A stretch of 64,000 bases of DNA from Candidatus Desulfopertinax cowenii (GTDB lineage Bacteria > Bacillota > Desulfotomaculia > Desulfotomaculales > Desulforudaceae). The notes below the pieces were generated by a model. The model ran no database searches. It was not told the origin of the DNA and was given only the letters and a program-made list of their open reading frames with translations. A program made the position numbers and the translations under genes. Below, piece by piece: positions 46,196-54,090 of the stretch. The stretch's first letter is position 1, and each line of letters begins with the position of its first letter. The DNA is taken from the NCBI GenBank assembly GCA_001899445.1, contig MPOA01000002.1, positions 1 through 64,000 on the forward strand, read 5' to 3'.

Positions 46196-47518
46196 ATGAC
46201 ACGCTGCAAGGTAATGATCATGGGGGCCGCGGGACGGGATTTTCACAACTTTAACACCTGTTTCCGAAACGATCCGGAGTACGAAGTGGTGGCCTTCACC
46301 GCTACCCAGATTCCGGACATCGAGGGGCGCACCTACCCCGCGCAACTGTCCGGGGAACTGTACCCGCGGGGCATTCCGATTTACGCCGAGGACGATCTGC
46401 CCCGGCTGATCCGGGAGCTTGAAATCGAACAGGTAATTTTTGCCTACAGCGACGTATCCCACGCGCAAGTGATGCACAAGGCTTCCCTGGTCCTGGCCTG
46501 CGGGGCGGATTTTCGCCTGCTGGGACCCCGCGCAACGATGCTCCGCTCCCAGGTTCCGGTGGTAGCCGTCACGGCCGTGCGCACGGGGGCCGGCAAGAGC
46601 CAGACCACCCGTCGGGTGGCCGAGATCCTGACCGGCGCCGGCCGGCGGGTGGTGGTGGTGCGCCATCCGATGCCGTACGGCAACCTGGCCGCGCAGGCCG
46701 TCCAGCGTTTTGCCAACTACGCCGACCTGGACCGGCACCGTTGCACCATTGAAGAGCGGGAGGAATACGAGCCGCACCTTGACCGGGGAAACGTGGTCTA
46801 CGCCGGGGTGGACTACGCGGCCATTCTCCGCCAGGCCGAATCCGAGGCGGAGGTGATTCTATGGGATGGGGGGAACAACGATCTGCCTTTTTACGTCCCC
46901 GAGCTGCACCTCGTCGTGGTTGATCCGCACCGTCCCGGTCACGAGGTATCCTACCACCCCGGGGAAACCAACCTCCGGATGGCCCACGTGGTGGTGATCA
47001 ACAAGCTGGACTCGGCGGACCCGGCCAACGCTGAAACCGTAAGGATGAATCTCCGCCGGGTCAATCCCCGGGCGGTAGTTGTGGAGGCCGATTCCCCGGT
47101 GACGGTGGACGACCCCGGGGCGGTACGGGGCCGGAAGGTGTTGGTGGTGGAGGACGGGCCAACCCTGACTCACGGGGACATGGCCTTTGGAGCCGGGGTG
47201 CTCGCGGCCCGCCGGCACGGGGCGGCCGAGATCGTTGATCCCAGGCCTTACGCGGTGGGTTCGATCCGGGAAGCCTTGGCCAAATATGACCAACTTACCG
47301 AGGTGCTCCCGGCTATGGGGTATGGTGCTGAACAAATCCGGGAACTGGAGGAAACGATCAACCGTACTCCGGCCGAACTGGTGGTGATCGGCACGCCGAT
47401 CGATCTGCGCCGGGTGCTCAGCCTGGACAAGCCAACCGTCCGGGTGCGGTACGAACTGGTCGAACGGGGAAAACCGGACCTGGAGGACATTATCAAGGAA
47501 AGAATCCTGAAGGATTAA
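46196..47518 (+). CDS. cyclic 2,3-diphosphoglycerate synthetase-like P-loop protein (COG2403 type)
   Basis: A 440-residue protein. An N-terminal Rossmann-like domain (CKVMIMGAAGRDFHNFNTCF, EYEVVAFTATQIPDIEGRTY) is followed by a P-loop ATPase/GTPase domain with VTAVRTGAGKSQTTRRVAEI, VILWDGGNNDLPFYVPELH and VVVINKLDSA. Methanogen cDPG synthetase belongs to this family and closes 2,3-DPG into a cyclic diester, but bacterial members are mostly uncharacterised GTPase-annotated proteins. ATG 46196 has AAGGAG 8 bases upstream. Given the cofactor-independent mutase nearby, a true cDPG role is not assured. Confidence 0.8.
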   Translation: MTRCKVMIMGAAGRDFHNFNTCFRNDPEYEVVAFTATQIPDIEGRTYPAQLSGELYPRGIPIYAEDDLPRLIRELEIEQVIFAYSDVSHAQVMHKASLVLACGADFRLLGPRATMLRSQVPVVAVTAVRTGAGKSQTTRRVAEILTGAGRRVVVVRHPMPYGNLAAQAVQRFANYADLDRHRCTIEEREEYEPHLDRGNVVYAGVDYAAILRQAESEAEVILWDGGNNDLPFYVPELHLVVVDPHRPGHEVSYHPGETNLRMAHVVVINKLDSADPANAETVRMNLRRVNPRAVVVEADSPVTVDDPGAVRGRKVLVVEDGPTLTHGDMAFGAGVLAARRHGAAEIVDPRPYAVGSIREALAKYDQLTEVLPAMGYGAEQIRELEETINRTPAELVVIGTPIDLRRVLSLDKPTVRVRYELVERGKPDLEDIIKERILKD

Positions 47519-47615
47519 TTCTGGTGTGAGTGTAAGGTTTAAGTAGGTGATACCCGAGTGCCGAGTCCAAGTGCTGGCGGTTATAGAAGACCTCGACGAA
47601 TTCAAAAATGGCACC
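47519..47615 (-). pseudogene. IS3-family transposase (OrfB) C-terminal remnant
   Basis: On the - strand one frame reads IFEFVEVFYNRQHLDSALGY, which is the signature end of IS3/IS150-type integrase-like transposases (family form IFEYIEVFYNRxRxHSALGY). The rest of the transposase and both IS ends are missing. It begins directly at the stop of the cDPG-synthetase-like gene. A perfect 7-bp inverted repeat (TGTGGTA/TACCACA, 47629-47651) lies beside it. Confidence 0.75.
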
Positions 47616-47682
47616 CGGGATCAGGACCTGTGGTATTTTCATCCTACCACAAAGTTACCCATACGAAGCAGCGAGGAACCGA

Positions 47683-48675
47683 TTAAACAAAGTACTGGAC
47701 AATATATTGCAGGGCCAGAAAGGTGACGATGGCGCCCAGGATGCCCTTGATCAACCGGTCGGGCATGTATTTCTGTAACCGCGCTCCGGTGTAGGTCCCC
47801 AGCAGTCCACCAATGCCGAACAGGATGCCGAGTGCCCAGTCGGGGACGATTGAAGCCTGGCTGCCCACCGCCGTGAAGGCCAGGCCGGTGAAGAAGATCA
47901 CCCCGGCGATGGAGGTAAGGAATGTGCTGGCCAGGGCCGCCCCGGCTACCGTGTAGATCGGCAGGTTGAGCACTGAAACGCAGAAGGGGGCGATGATCGC
48001 GCCGCCGCCGATACCGTAGATGCCGCCCACCATTCCCACCACCATGGCCAGCGTGAAAATGGTGACCGTACCGAAAGAGTACTTTTCGTCCCAGAATTCG
48101 TACTCGATCCGCCGCAGGGAAACGGTGTGGATTCGAACCACGGCGTCGGCCGGAAGCCCGGCGGCTAGACGGGCCTTTTGCTCGTTTTGGGCCTTTTTCA
48201 TCTGGTCCTGGAACTTCTCGCTCATTTCCTGAATCCGAGCCCGGCTTTGCTGGTAACGGGGAGTTAATTCGTACAGGAGCCGTACTCCCAGGTACAGGAG
48301 CACCACGCCCACAAAGAGTTTGAAGGTGCGGGGATCGGGTAGGTAGTAGATTCGGATCAGGGCACCGGCGAACACGCCGGGCAGGGTGCCCACAACCACC
48401 ACCCAGGTCAACGGCCAGGCCATCCGGCCTTCCTTGATATAGCGGTATAGTCCGCCCGGGATGGCCACGATGTTGTAAATAAGGTTGGTCGGGCTGACCG
48501 CCGGGCTGGTGAAACCAAGCGCACTCACCTGGAACGGCAGGAGCATGAAGGCGCCCGACACCCCGGCAGGGGTGGTGGCGCAGGCGACTAAGAAGGCCAC
48601 CAGCGGGGGGATCAGGGGAAATACCTCAACCCCCGAAACCGGAAACACAATAGTAGGCAGGGATACGACTGTCAC
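47683..48675 (-). CDS. TSUP-family permease (TauE/SafE-like)
   Basis: A 330-residue membrane protein in two four-helix halves. The family repeats are LVAFLVACATTPAGVSGAFM...PTNLIYNIVAIPGG in the first half and VGMVGGIYGIGGGAIIAPFC in the second. The family moves sulfite, sulfonates, sulfoacetate or other anions. The cytoplasmic loop between halves is enlarged by about 70 hydrophilic residues with coiled-coil-like character (SRARIQEMSEKFQDQMKKAQ). GTG 48675 has GAGGGG close upstream. It is transcribed alone, opposite to its neighbours. Confidence 0.88.
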   Translation of the reverse strand: MTVVSLPTIVFPVSGVEVFPLIPPLVAFLVACATTPAGVSGAFMLLPFQVSALGFTSPAVSPTNLIYNIVAIPGGLYRYIKEGRMAWPLTWVVVVGTLPGVFAGALIRIYYLPDPRTFKLFVGVVLLYLGVRLLYELTPRYQQSRARIQEMSEKFQDQMKKAQNEQKARLAAGLPADAVVRIHTVSLRRIEYEFWDEKYSFGTVTIFTLAMVVGMVGGIYGIGGGAIIAPFCVSVLNLPIYTVAGAALASTFLTSIAGVIFFTGLAFTAVGSQASIVPDWALGILFGIGGLLGTYTGARLQKYMPDRLIKGILGAIVTFLALQYIVQYFV

Positions 48676-48928
48676 CCCTCACCCAAGGATTGCCACTAAT
48701 AAAAAGCCAAGTGCATTCCGCACTTAGCATAACACGAAGGTGGCGATACGGCAACGACCATGTGCCGGTCTTCGACTATAATAATCTACGAGCCGGCGGG
48801 TTTGAGTGAAATGTTTTCGGGCGTGGGACGCGTTTGCGAAAAATGTCCGCGTAGTGTAAAATATGGGAGACAACCGGAAACGGGAGTTTACGATTACGGA
48901 AGTCTACGATTAAGGTTGCGGACTATTG

Positions 48929-49330
48929 ATGTACCAGAAAGCCACGCACATGTGTTTCGCCTGCAGTCCGGACAACCCGATCGGCCTCAGACTGGTGTTT
49001 GAGGATGAGAGCGAGATCTGCCGCACCCGTTTCGTGCCCGGGGTCGAGCATCAGGGTTGGATTGGCCGGATCCACGGGGGGATCCTCGCCACCTTGCTGG
49101 ATGAGGTCATGGCGCAGTTGCTTTATCGGCGGGCGGAGACGGCGGTGACGGCGGAACTGACCGTACGCTTTAAGCGTGCGGCTCCGGTCGGGCGGGAACT
49201 GCTGGTGGAGGCTCGGCAGGTCGGGGCCCGCGGCCGCCTGATCGAGGTGGAGGCCGAGGCCCGGTTCACCGACGGAACGGTGGTGGCCACGGCCCGGGCC
49301 AAGTTCCTCAAGGTACCCATGGACATCTAA
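48929..49330 (+). CDS. hotdog-fold thioesterase (PaaI-like)
   Basis: A 133-residue acyl-CoA thioesterase-like protein. MCFACSPDNPIGLRLVFE at the start and HQGWIGRIHGGILATLLDEV hold the hotdog active-site region (HGG...LLDE), followed by VTAELTVRFKRAAPVGRELL. The Cys pair CFAC near the N-terminus recurs in this clostridial subgroup. ATG 48929 (with TTG 48926 in front) has no strong ribosome site. Substrate unknown. Confidence 0.8.
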   Translation: MYQKATHMCFACSPDNPIGLRLVFEDESEICRTRFVPGVEHQGWIGRIHGGILATLLDEVMAQLLYRRAETAVTAELTVRFKRAAPVGRELLVEARQVGARGRLIEVEAEARFTDGTVVATARAKFLKVPMDI

Positions 49331-49464
49331 CGCTACCCTTGCCGCTGTGGATTGGGGGTGGGGTGCTCCTGCGGGCGGCTTATTGCCGTTTGTTGCCGGT
49401 TACGGGTTGGCCGGCGGTGATTATGGTAACAATTATAACCAGGAGATAAACGGGAGGTTTAATT

Positions 49465-50016
49465 GTGAAACGCGACGAAGCGCTGGCCCTATTGAAGAAA
49501 CACGTGCAGAACAAGAATCTGCAGAAGCACTGCCTGGCCACCGAGGCGGTGATGCGCCGGCTGGCGCGGCACTTTAACGAGGACGAGGAGTTGTGGGGCC
49601 TGACCGGACTGCTGCACGACATCGACTACGACCGGACCAAGGACGAGCCCGACCGGCACAGCATTGAGGGCGCCGCGATGCTGGAAGAACTCGGGCTACC
49701 GCCCGCGGTCGTGTACGCGGTGAAGGTACACAACGAACGCCACGGTCTGCCCCGGCGGACTCTTTTGGACAAGGCGCTGTACGCCACTGATCCGCTGACC
49801 GGTTTCATCGTCGCCGGCGCGCTGATCCGTCCGGAAAAGAAGCTCGCGGCGGTGGACGTGTCCTTCTTAATTAACCGGTTTAAGGAAAAAGCTTTCGCCC
49901 GGGGGGCGAACCGCGAGCAAATGCAGACCTGCACGGAGCTAGGCCTGTCCCTGGAAGAATTCTTCGGGCTGGGCCTGGAAGCCATGCAGGAGAACGCCAA
50001 GGAGTTGGGGCTTTAA
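49465..50016 (+). CDS. HD (HDIG-type) metal-dependent phosphohydrolase
   Basis: A 183-residue HD-domain protein. Seen: QKHCLATEAVMRRLARHFNE (first His), GLTGLLHDIDYDR (HD pair), HSIEGAAMLEELGLPPAVVY and VKVHNERHG. The histidines and Asp of the HD metal site are all present. GTG 49465 has GGAGG 8 bases upstream. It precedes rnr by 6 bases, so the two are probably co-transcribed; an RNA- or nucleotide-linked role is plausible but not shown. Confidence 0.85.
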   Translation: MKRDEALALLKKHVQNKNLQKHCLATEAVMRRLARHFNEDEELWGLTGLLHDIDYDRTKDEPDRHSIEGAAMLEELGLPPAVVYAVKVHNERHGLPRRTLLDKALYATDPLTGFIVAGALIRPEKKLAAVDVSFLINRFKEKAFARGANREQMQTCTELGLSLEEFFGLGLEAMQENAKELGL

Positions 50017-50022
50017 GTTTTT

Positions 50023-52137
50023 ATGGTTACCAAAGAGCAAATTGTGCAGTATATGCGCAAAGGCGCCTACCGGCCGATGACGGAGGACGAGCTGCTCCGG
50101 GCTTTCGGCGTCAAGAAGCGGGGTTCCCGCGGTTTTAAGAAACTGCTGCAGGAGATGGAGACCGAAGGGCTGATCTACCAGACCCGGGCCGCCCGCTACG
50201 GGTTGCCCGAGAGGATGAACCTGGCGGTGGGCCGGCTCCAGGGACACCCCCGCGGATTCGGCTTTGTGATTTGTGACCACCCGGACAGCCCCGATGTTTT
50301 TGTACCGGCGTCCGGCTTGAACGGGGCGATGCACGGGGACCGGGTCGTAGTGCGGGTCAACCCCGGCCGGAACGGCAAGCGGGAGGGCGAGGTAATCAAG
50401 ATCCTGCACCGGGCCAACGAGCAGGTGGTCGGCACTTTCCAGCGCCGGCAGGGCTACGGCTTCGTGGTGTGCGATGAGCCCCGGTTGCCGCACGACGTGT
50501 TCATCCCGCACGGTAAACTGAACGGCGCCCGGTCTGGAGACAAGGTGGTGGCCACCATCACCGCCTGGCCCGACAAACGCCGTGGCCCGGCGGGCAGGAT
50601 CACGGAAGTGCTGGGCCCCGGGGACGCACCAGGGGTGGATCTCCTGGTGCTCTGCCGCCGGTTTGGATTACCGGAAGTTTTCCCGGAGCGGGTACTGGCG
50701 GCGGCCGACCGGGTTCCGGATGCGGTCACGCCGCGGGACCTGGATGGACGCCGGGACCTGCGCGGTGATCTAATCGTCACCATCGACGGTGAGGACGCCA
50801 AGGACCTGGACGACGCGGTCAGTCTAAAACCCCTGCCCGGCGGCCTCTACCAGCTGGGGGTACACATCGCCGACGTCGGCTATTACGTGCCCGAAGGCAG
50901 CGTCCTGGACCAGGAGGCGTTTGCCCGGGGCACCAGCGTTTACCTGCCCGGAAAGGTGCTCCCCATGCTCCCGGAGCGCCTGTCCAACGGGATCTGCAGT
51001 CTGAACCCCCGGGTCGACCGCCTGGCCATATCCGTGGTTATGGATATTGACCGTGCGGGTGACGTGGTCCGGTACGAAATTTTTCCGTCCGTGATCCGGA
51101 CGGCGGGGCGGCTGACTTACACCGGAGTGCGCCGGACACTGTTGGAAGGCAACGGTGCGGCCGGGGAACCGTACCGGGAATTCGCCCCCACCCTGCGCCT
51201 GATGCAGGAGCTGGCCCTGATCCTGTGCACCCGCCGTTTCCGCCGGGGGGCGATCGATTTTAACCTCCCGGAAGCCAAGGTGATCCTGGACCAAAACGGC
51301 CGGGTGACTGATCTGGTGAAAGTGGAACGCACCATCGCCGAGCAGATCATCGAGGAGTTCATGTTGATGACCAACGAGGTGATCGCGCGGCACCTGCACG
51401 GCCTGGAGGTTCCGTTCCTGTACCGGGTCCACGAGAAGCCCAGCGGCGACAAGTTGGATGGATTGCAGACGTTGCTCCAGACCCTAGGCTACAGCATCCC
51501 CGGCTTCCCCCGGGTGCGGCCCGGCGCGCTGCAGAACATCCTGGACAAAGTGGCGGGCAAGAAAGAGGAACGGCTGGTGAACGGGGTGATGCTGCGTTCA
51601 ATGCAGCAGGCGCGGTACAGCACCGAGCGGCTGGGCCACTTCGGGCTGGCCTCCCGGGACTACACCCACTTCACCTCGCCGATCCGCCGTTATCCGGACC
51701 TGGTTAACCACCGGATCATCCGGGATGTTCTGGCCGGGGGCGGTATCTTAAGCGAGAGCCGGAAACAGGCCTTGCGGAACCGGCTGCCCGGCATTGCCCA
51801 GCGATCTTCCGAACGGGAACGGCTGGCCGTGGAGGCCGAGCGAGAAGCGGTAGACGGGCACAAGGTGGCTTACATGCAGCACCACATCGGGGAGACTTTC
51901 CCCGGGATCATCAGCGGCGTCACCAACTTCGGGATGTTCGTGGAATTGGAAAACACGGTAGAGGGCAAGGTCAGCCTAACCAGCATGACCGACGACTACT
52001 ACGCCTACGATCCGGCGGGTTTCCGGCTGGTGGGCCAGCGGACGCATAAAGTGTACCGGCTCGGGGATGAGGTGGTCGTCAAGGTCGCCCGGGCGAGCGT
52101 CGAAGAACGGCAGATTGATTTTGTGCTTGCGGGCTAA
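50023..52137 (+). CDS. rnr: ribonuclease R
   Basis: A processive 3'-5' exoribonuclease of 704 residues that degrades structured RNA. Domains: an N-terminal helix-turn-helix (MTEDELLRAFGVKKRGSRGF), two cold-shock domains (GHPRGFGFVICDHPDSPDVF; RRQGYGFVVCDEP), the RNB domain with catalytic acids in TIDGEDAKDLDDAVSL and FTSPIRRYPDLVNHRII, and a C-terminal S1 domain (GETFPGIISGVTNFGMFVEL). Usually rnr lies between secG and smpB; here about 6 kb separates secG and rnr, and rplM follows. Confidence 0.95.
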   Translation: MVTKEQIVQYMRKGAYRPMTEDELLRAFGVKKRGSRGFKKLLQEMETEGLIYQTRAARYGLPERMNLAVGRLQGHPRGFGFVICDHPDSPDVFVPASGLNGAMHGDRVVVRVNPGRNGKREGEVIKILHRANEQVVGTFQRRQGYGFVVCDEPRLPHDVFIPHGKLNGARSGDKVVATITAWPDKRRGPAGRITEVLGPGDAPGVDLLVLCRRFGLPEVFPERVLAAADRVPDAVTPRDLDGRRDLRGDLIVTIDGEDAKDLDDAVSLKPLPGGLYQLGVHIADVGYYVPEGSVLDQEAFARGTSVYLPGKVLPMLPERLSNGICSLNPRVDRLAISVVMDIDRAGDVVRYEIFPSVIRTAGRLTYTGVRRTLLEGNGAAGEPYREFAPTLRLMQELALILCTRRFRRGAIDFNLPEAKVILDQNGRVTDLVKVERTIAEQIIEEFMLMTNEVIARHLHGLEVPFLYRVHEKPSGDKLDGLQTLLQTLGYSIPGFPRVRPGALQNILDKVAGKKEERLVNGVMLRSMQQARYSTERLGHFGLASRDYTHFTSPIRRYPDLVNHRIIRDVLAGGGILSESRKQALRNRLPGIAQRSSERERLAVEAEREAVDGHKVAYMQHHIGETFPGIISGVTNFGMFVELENTVEGKVSLTSMTDDYYAYDPAGFRLVGQRTHKVYRLGDEVVVKVARASVEERQIDFVLAG

Positions 52138-52146
52138 ATCTTTTCC

Positions 52147-52175
52147 TTGACAGCAAAATTTCGCGGCATTAAAAT
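52147..52175 (+). promoter_or_regulatory. promoter of rplM-rpsI
   Basis: Perfect TTGACA at 52147-52152, a 17-base spacer and TAAAAT at 52170-52175, giving a leader of about 65 bases before rplM. Confidence 0.85.
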
Positions 52176-52246
52176 GGGGATGTATGACTCCAAGCTCGGA
52201 AATGCTTGATTTTCGTGGTTTAAGTGTTTTCAGGAGGGTAATAAGA

Positions 52247-52675
52247 GTGAGCACCTATATGGCCAAGGCAGAGGATGTAGAACGGAAATGGTTCATCCTG
52301 GATGCCGCCGGCAGACCGCTGGGCCGGCTGGCGACCGATGCCGCCCGGCTTCTCCGGGGTAAGCACAAGCCGACTTTCACCCCCCACGTGGACTGCGGGG
52401 ATCACGTGATCATCATCAACGCCGCCAAAGTGGCGCTGACCGGCAACAAGCCGCGGGACAAGTTTTATTACCGGCACTCGGGCTATCCTGGCGGCCTGAA
52501 GGCGGTGGATTACCGTACCTTTTTGGCTCAAAAGCCAGAAGAGGCGGTGCGCAAGGCGGTGGTGGGCATGCTCCCGCACAACCGGCTGGGAGCGAAAATG
52601 GCGAAAAAATTGAAAGTATATGCTGGTCCCCACCACCCGCATGCATCCCAAAAGCCGGAAGTCTGGCAACCGTAA
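52247..52675 (+). CDS. rplM: ribosomal protein uL13
   Basis: A 142-residue large-subunit protein. Seen: [74 protein letters not shown] and [23 protein letters not shown] 52247 is preceded by GGAGGG and gives the usual length. It forms an operon with rpsI 17 bases downstream. Confidence 0.96.
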   Translation: MSTYMAKAEDVERKWFILDAAGRPLGRLATDAARLLRGKHKPTFTPHVDCGDHVIIINAAKVALTGNKPRDKFYYRHSGYPGGLKAVDYRTFLAQKPEEAVRKAVVGMLPHNRLGAKMAKKLKVYAGPHHPHASQKPEVWQP

Positions 52676-52692
52676 AGGAGGGAGAGACAAGG

Positions 52693-53085
52693 ATGGCGCA
52701 AGTACATTTTTACGGCACCGGCAGAAGGAAGAACGCCATCGCCAGGGTGTTTCTTTCTCCAGGTTCCGGAAACATCACGGTCAACGGCCGCGACCTTCAC
52801 CAGTACCTGGGCCGGGGCACACTGGAGATGATCGTCAGGCAGCCGTTGGAAACCACCGGTACGGCCGGAAAGTTCGACGTCCGGGCGACTGTTACCGGTG
52901 GTGGCGTCAGCGGCCAGGCCGGAGCGATTAAGCTCGGTATCGCCCGGGCGCTGGTACAGGCCGACCCGAACCTGCGTCCGGCTCTGAAGAAGGCCGGTTT
53001 CCTCACCCGTGATCCGCGGATGAAGGAAAGAAGGAAGTACGGACTCAAGAAGGCCCGCCGCGCGCCCCAGTTTTCCAAGCGTTAA
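52693..53085 (+). CDS. rpsI: ribosomal protein uS9
   Basis: A 130-residue small-subunit protein with [60 protein letters not shown] and the basic C-terminus [12 protein letters not shown] whose last residues reach the P site. GGAGGGAGAG precedes the ATG. Confidence 0.97.
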   Translation: MAQVHFYGTGRRKNAIARVFLSPGSGNITVNGRDLHQYLGRGTLEMIVRQPLETTGTAGKFDVRATVTGGGVSGQAGAIKLGIARALVQADPNLRPALKKAGFLTRDPRMKERRKYGLKKARRAPQFSKR

Positions 53086-53111
53086 CTTCCCAAGTGTTCA
53101 GGAACATAAAG

Positions 53112-53156
53112 CCCCCTCGGGACGCATATTCCTTAACAAAGCGTATCTTGAGGGGG
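53112..53156 (+). promoter_or_regulatory. hairpin sequestering the cwlD ribosome-binding site
   Basis: CCCCCTC at 53112-53118 pairs with GAGGGGG at 53150-53156, the Shine-Dalgarno of cwlD; an inner ACGC/GCGT stem (53122-53125 with 53141-53144) adds support. Closing the hairpin would hide the ribosome site. It could alternatively serve as a weak rpsI terminator, but no U tract follows. Confidence 0.5.
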
Positions 53157-53163
53157 TATGTTT

Positions 53164-53955
53164 ATGCCGATCTGGATCGGCGTGTACCGTCTCGGCCTGC
53201 GTCATGTGGCGATACTGGCCTTGGTTTCGTTGGTCCTTTTCGGCGTTTGGCGTGCCTACCAGGCGGTTGACCAGCACCTGCAACAGCGGGCCATCGCTGC
53301 CCTATCCTGGGTTCTGGTCGGCAAGGTGATCGTGGTGGACGCTGGTCATGGGGGCGTCGACTCGGGTGTCGGCCGGGGACCGGTTGCCGAAAAGGACGTC
53401 AACCTGGCCATTGCCCTGAAACTGGCGAACTACCTGCGCCAAGGCGGGGCGACGGTGCACCTGACCCGCGACGACGATCACCGGATGGGCACCCGTTACC
53501 GGGAAGACCTGGCCCTCCGGGTGCGGCTGGCGGAGGAGGAACAGGCCGACGTCTTCGTCAGCATCCACGCCAACAGCTTTCCCCGCGATCCCAGCCAGCG
53601 CGGGGCGGCGACCTTCTCCCAACTGGGAGAGGAGGAGAGCGCGAAGCTGAGCCGGGCGATTCTCTCCGAAATCGTCCGGCTGCTCGGGAACACCAACCGT
53701 AAACCTAAGGAGATGGACTTTTTTCTCGGACGCAACGCTACGATGCCCACTGTGATCGTGGAAACCGGTTTTGTGACTAACACCAGGGAGTTCAAGCTCC
53801 TGCAGGACCCGGCTTACCAGAGCCGGATGGCCTTCGCGATTTACTCCGGGATTGTCAAATACCTGGCCGAACAGACCACGCCTACCACCAGGTGGGTGGA
53901 CGAAAAGATCATCGAAACCTTCCTCCGTGGGGAGCCGAAACCCCTCGCTCCGTAG
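53164..53955 (+). CDS. cwlD: N-acetylmuramoyl-L-alanine amidase CwlD
   Basis: Zinc amidase (Amidase_3) that makes muramic-delta-lactam in the spore cortex; about 263 residues. An N-terminal membrane/signal helix (HVAILALVSLVLFGVWRAYQ) precedes the catalytic domain: IVVDAGHGGVDSGVG (His), VAEKDVNLAIALKL (Glu), DVFVSIHANSF (His) and PTVIVETGFVTN (catalytic Glu). ATG 53164 was chosen because GAGGGGG is 7 bases upstream; ATG 53158 is too close to it. The rplM-rpsI-cwlD order is also seen in other spore formers. Confidence 0.9.
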   Translation: MPIWIGVYRLGLRHVAILALVSLVLFGVWRAYQAVDQHLQQRAIAALSWVLVGKVIVVDAGHGGVDSGVGRGPVAEKDVNLAIALKLANYLRQGGATVHLTRDDDHRMGTRYREDLALRVRLAEEEQADVFVSIHANSFPRDPSQRGAATFSQLGEEESAKLSRAILSEIVRLLGNTNRKPKEMDFFLGRNATMPTVIVETGFVTNTREFKLLQDPAYQSRMAFAIYSGIVKYLAEQTTPTTRWVDEKIIETFLRGEPKPLAP

Positions 53956-54090
53956 GCGACTACGTTCTCCGGACGCCCTTTACTTGAAAACGTGTCCGCC
54001 GCAGGAGGAATCAGGAATCCCGGGGCCGAAAGAAGACAAAAAAAGAGGTGAATTCGATCGGCTCCGGAGGGGTTAACGATTCGCGGGGCG

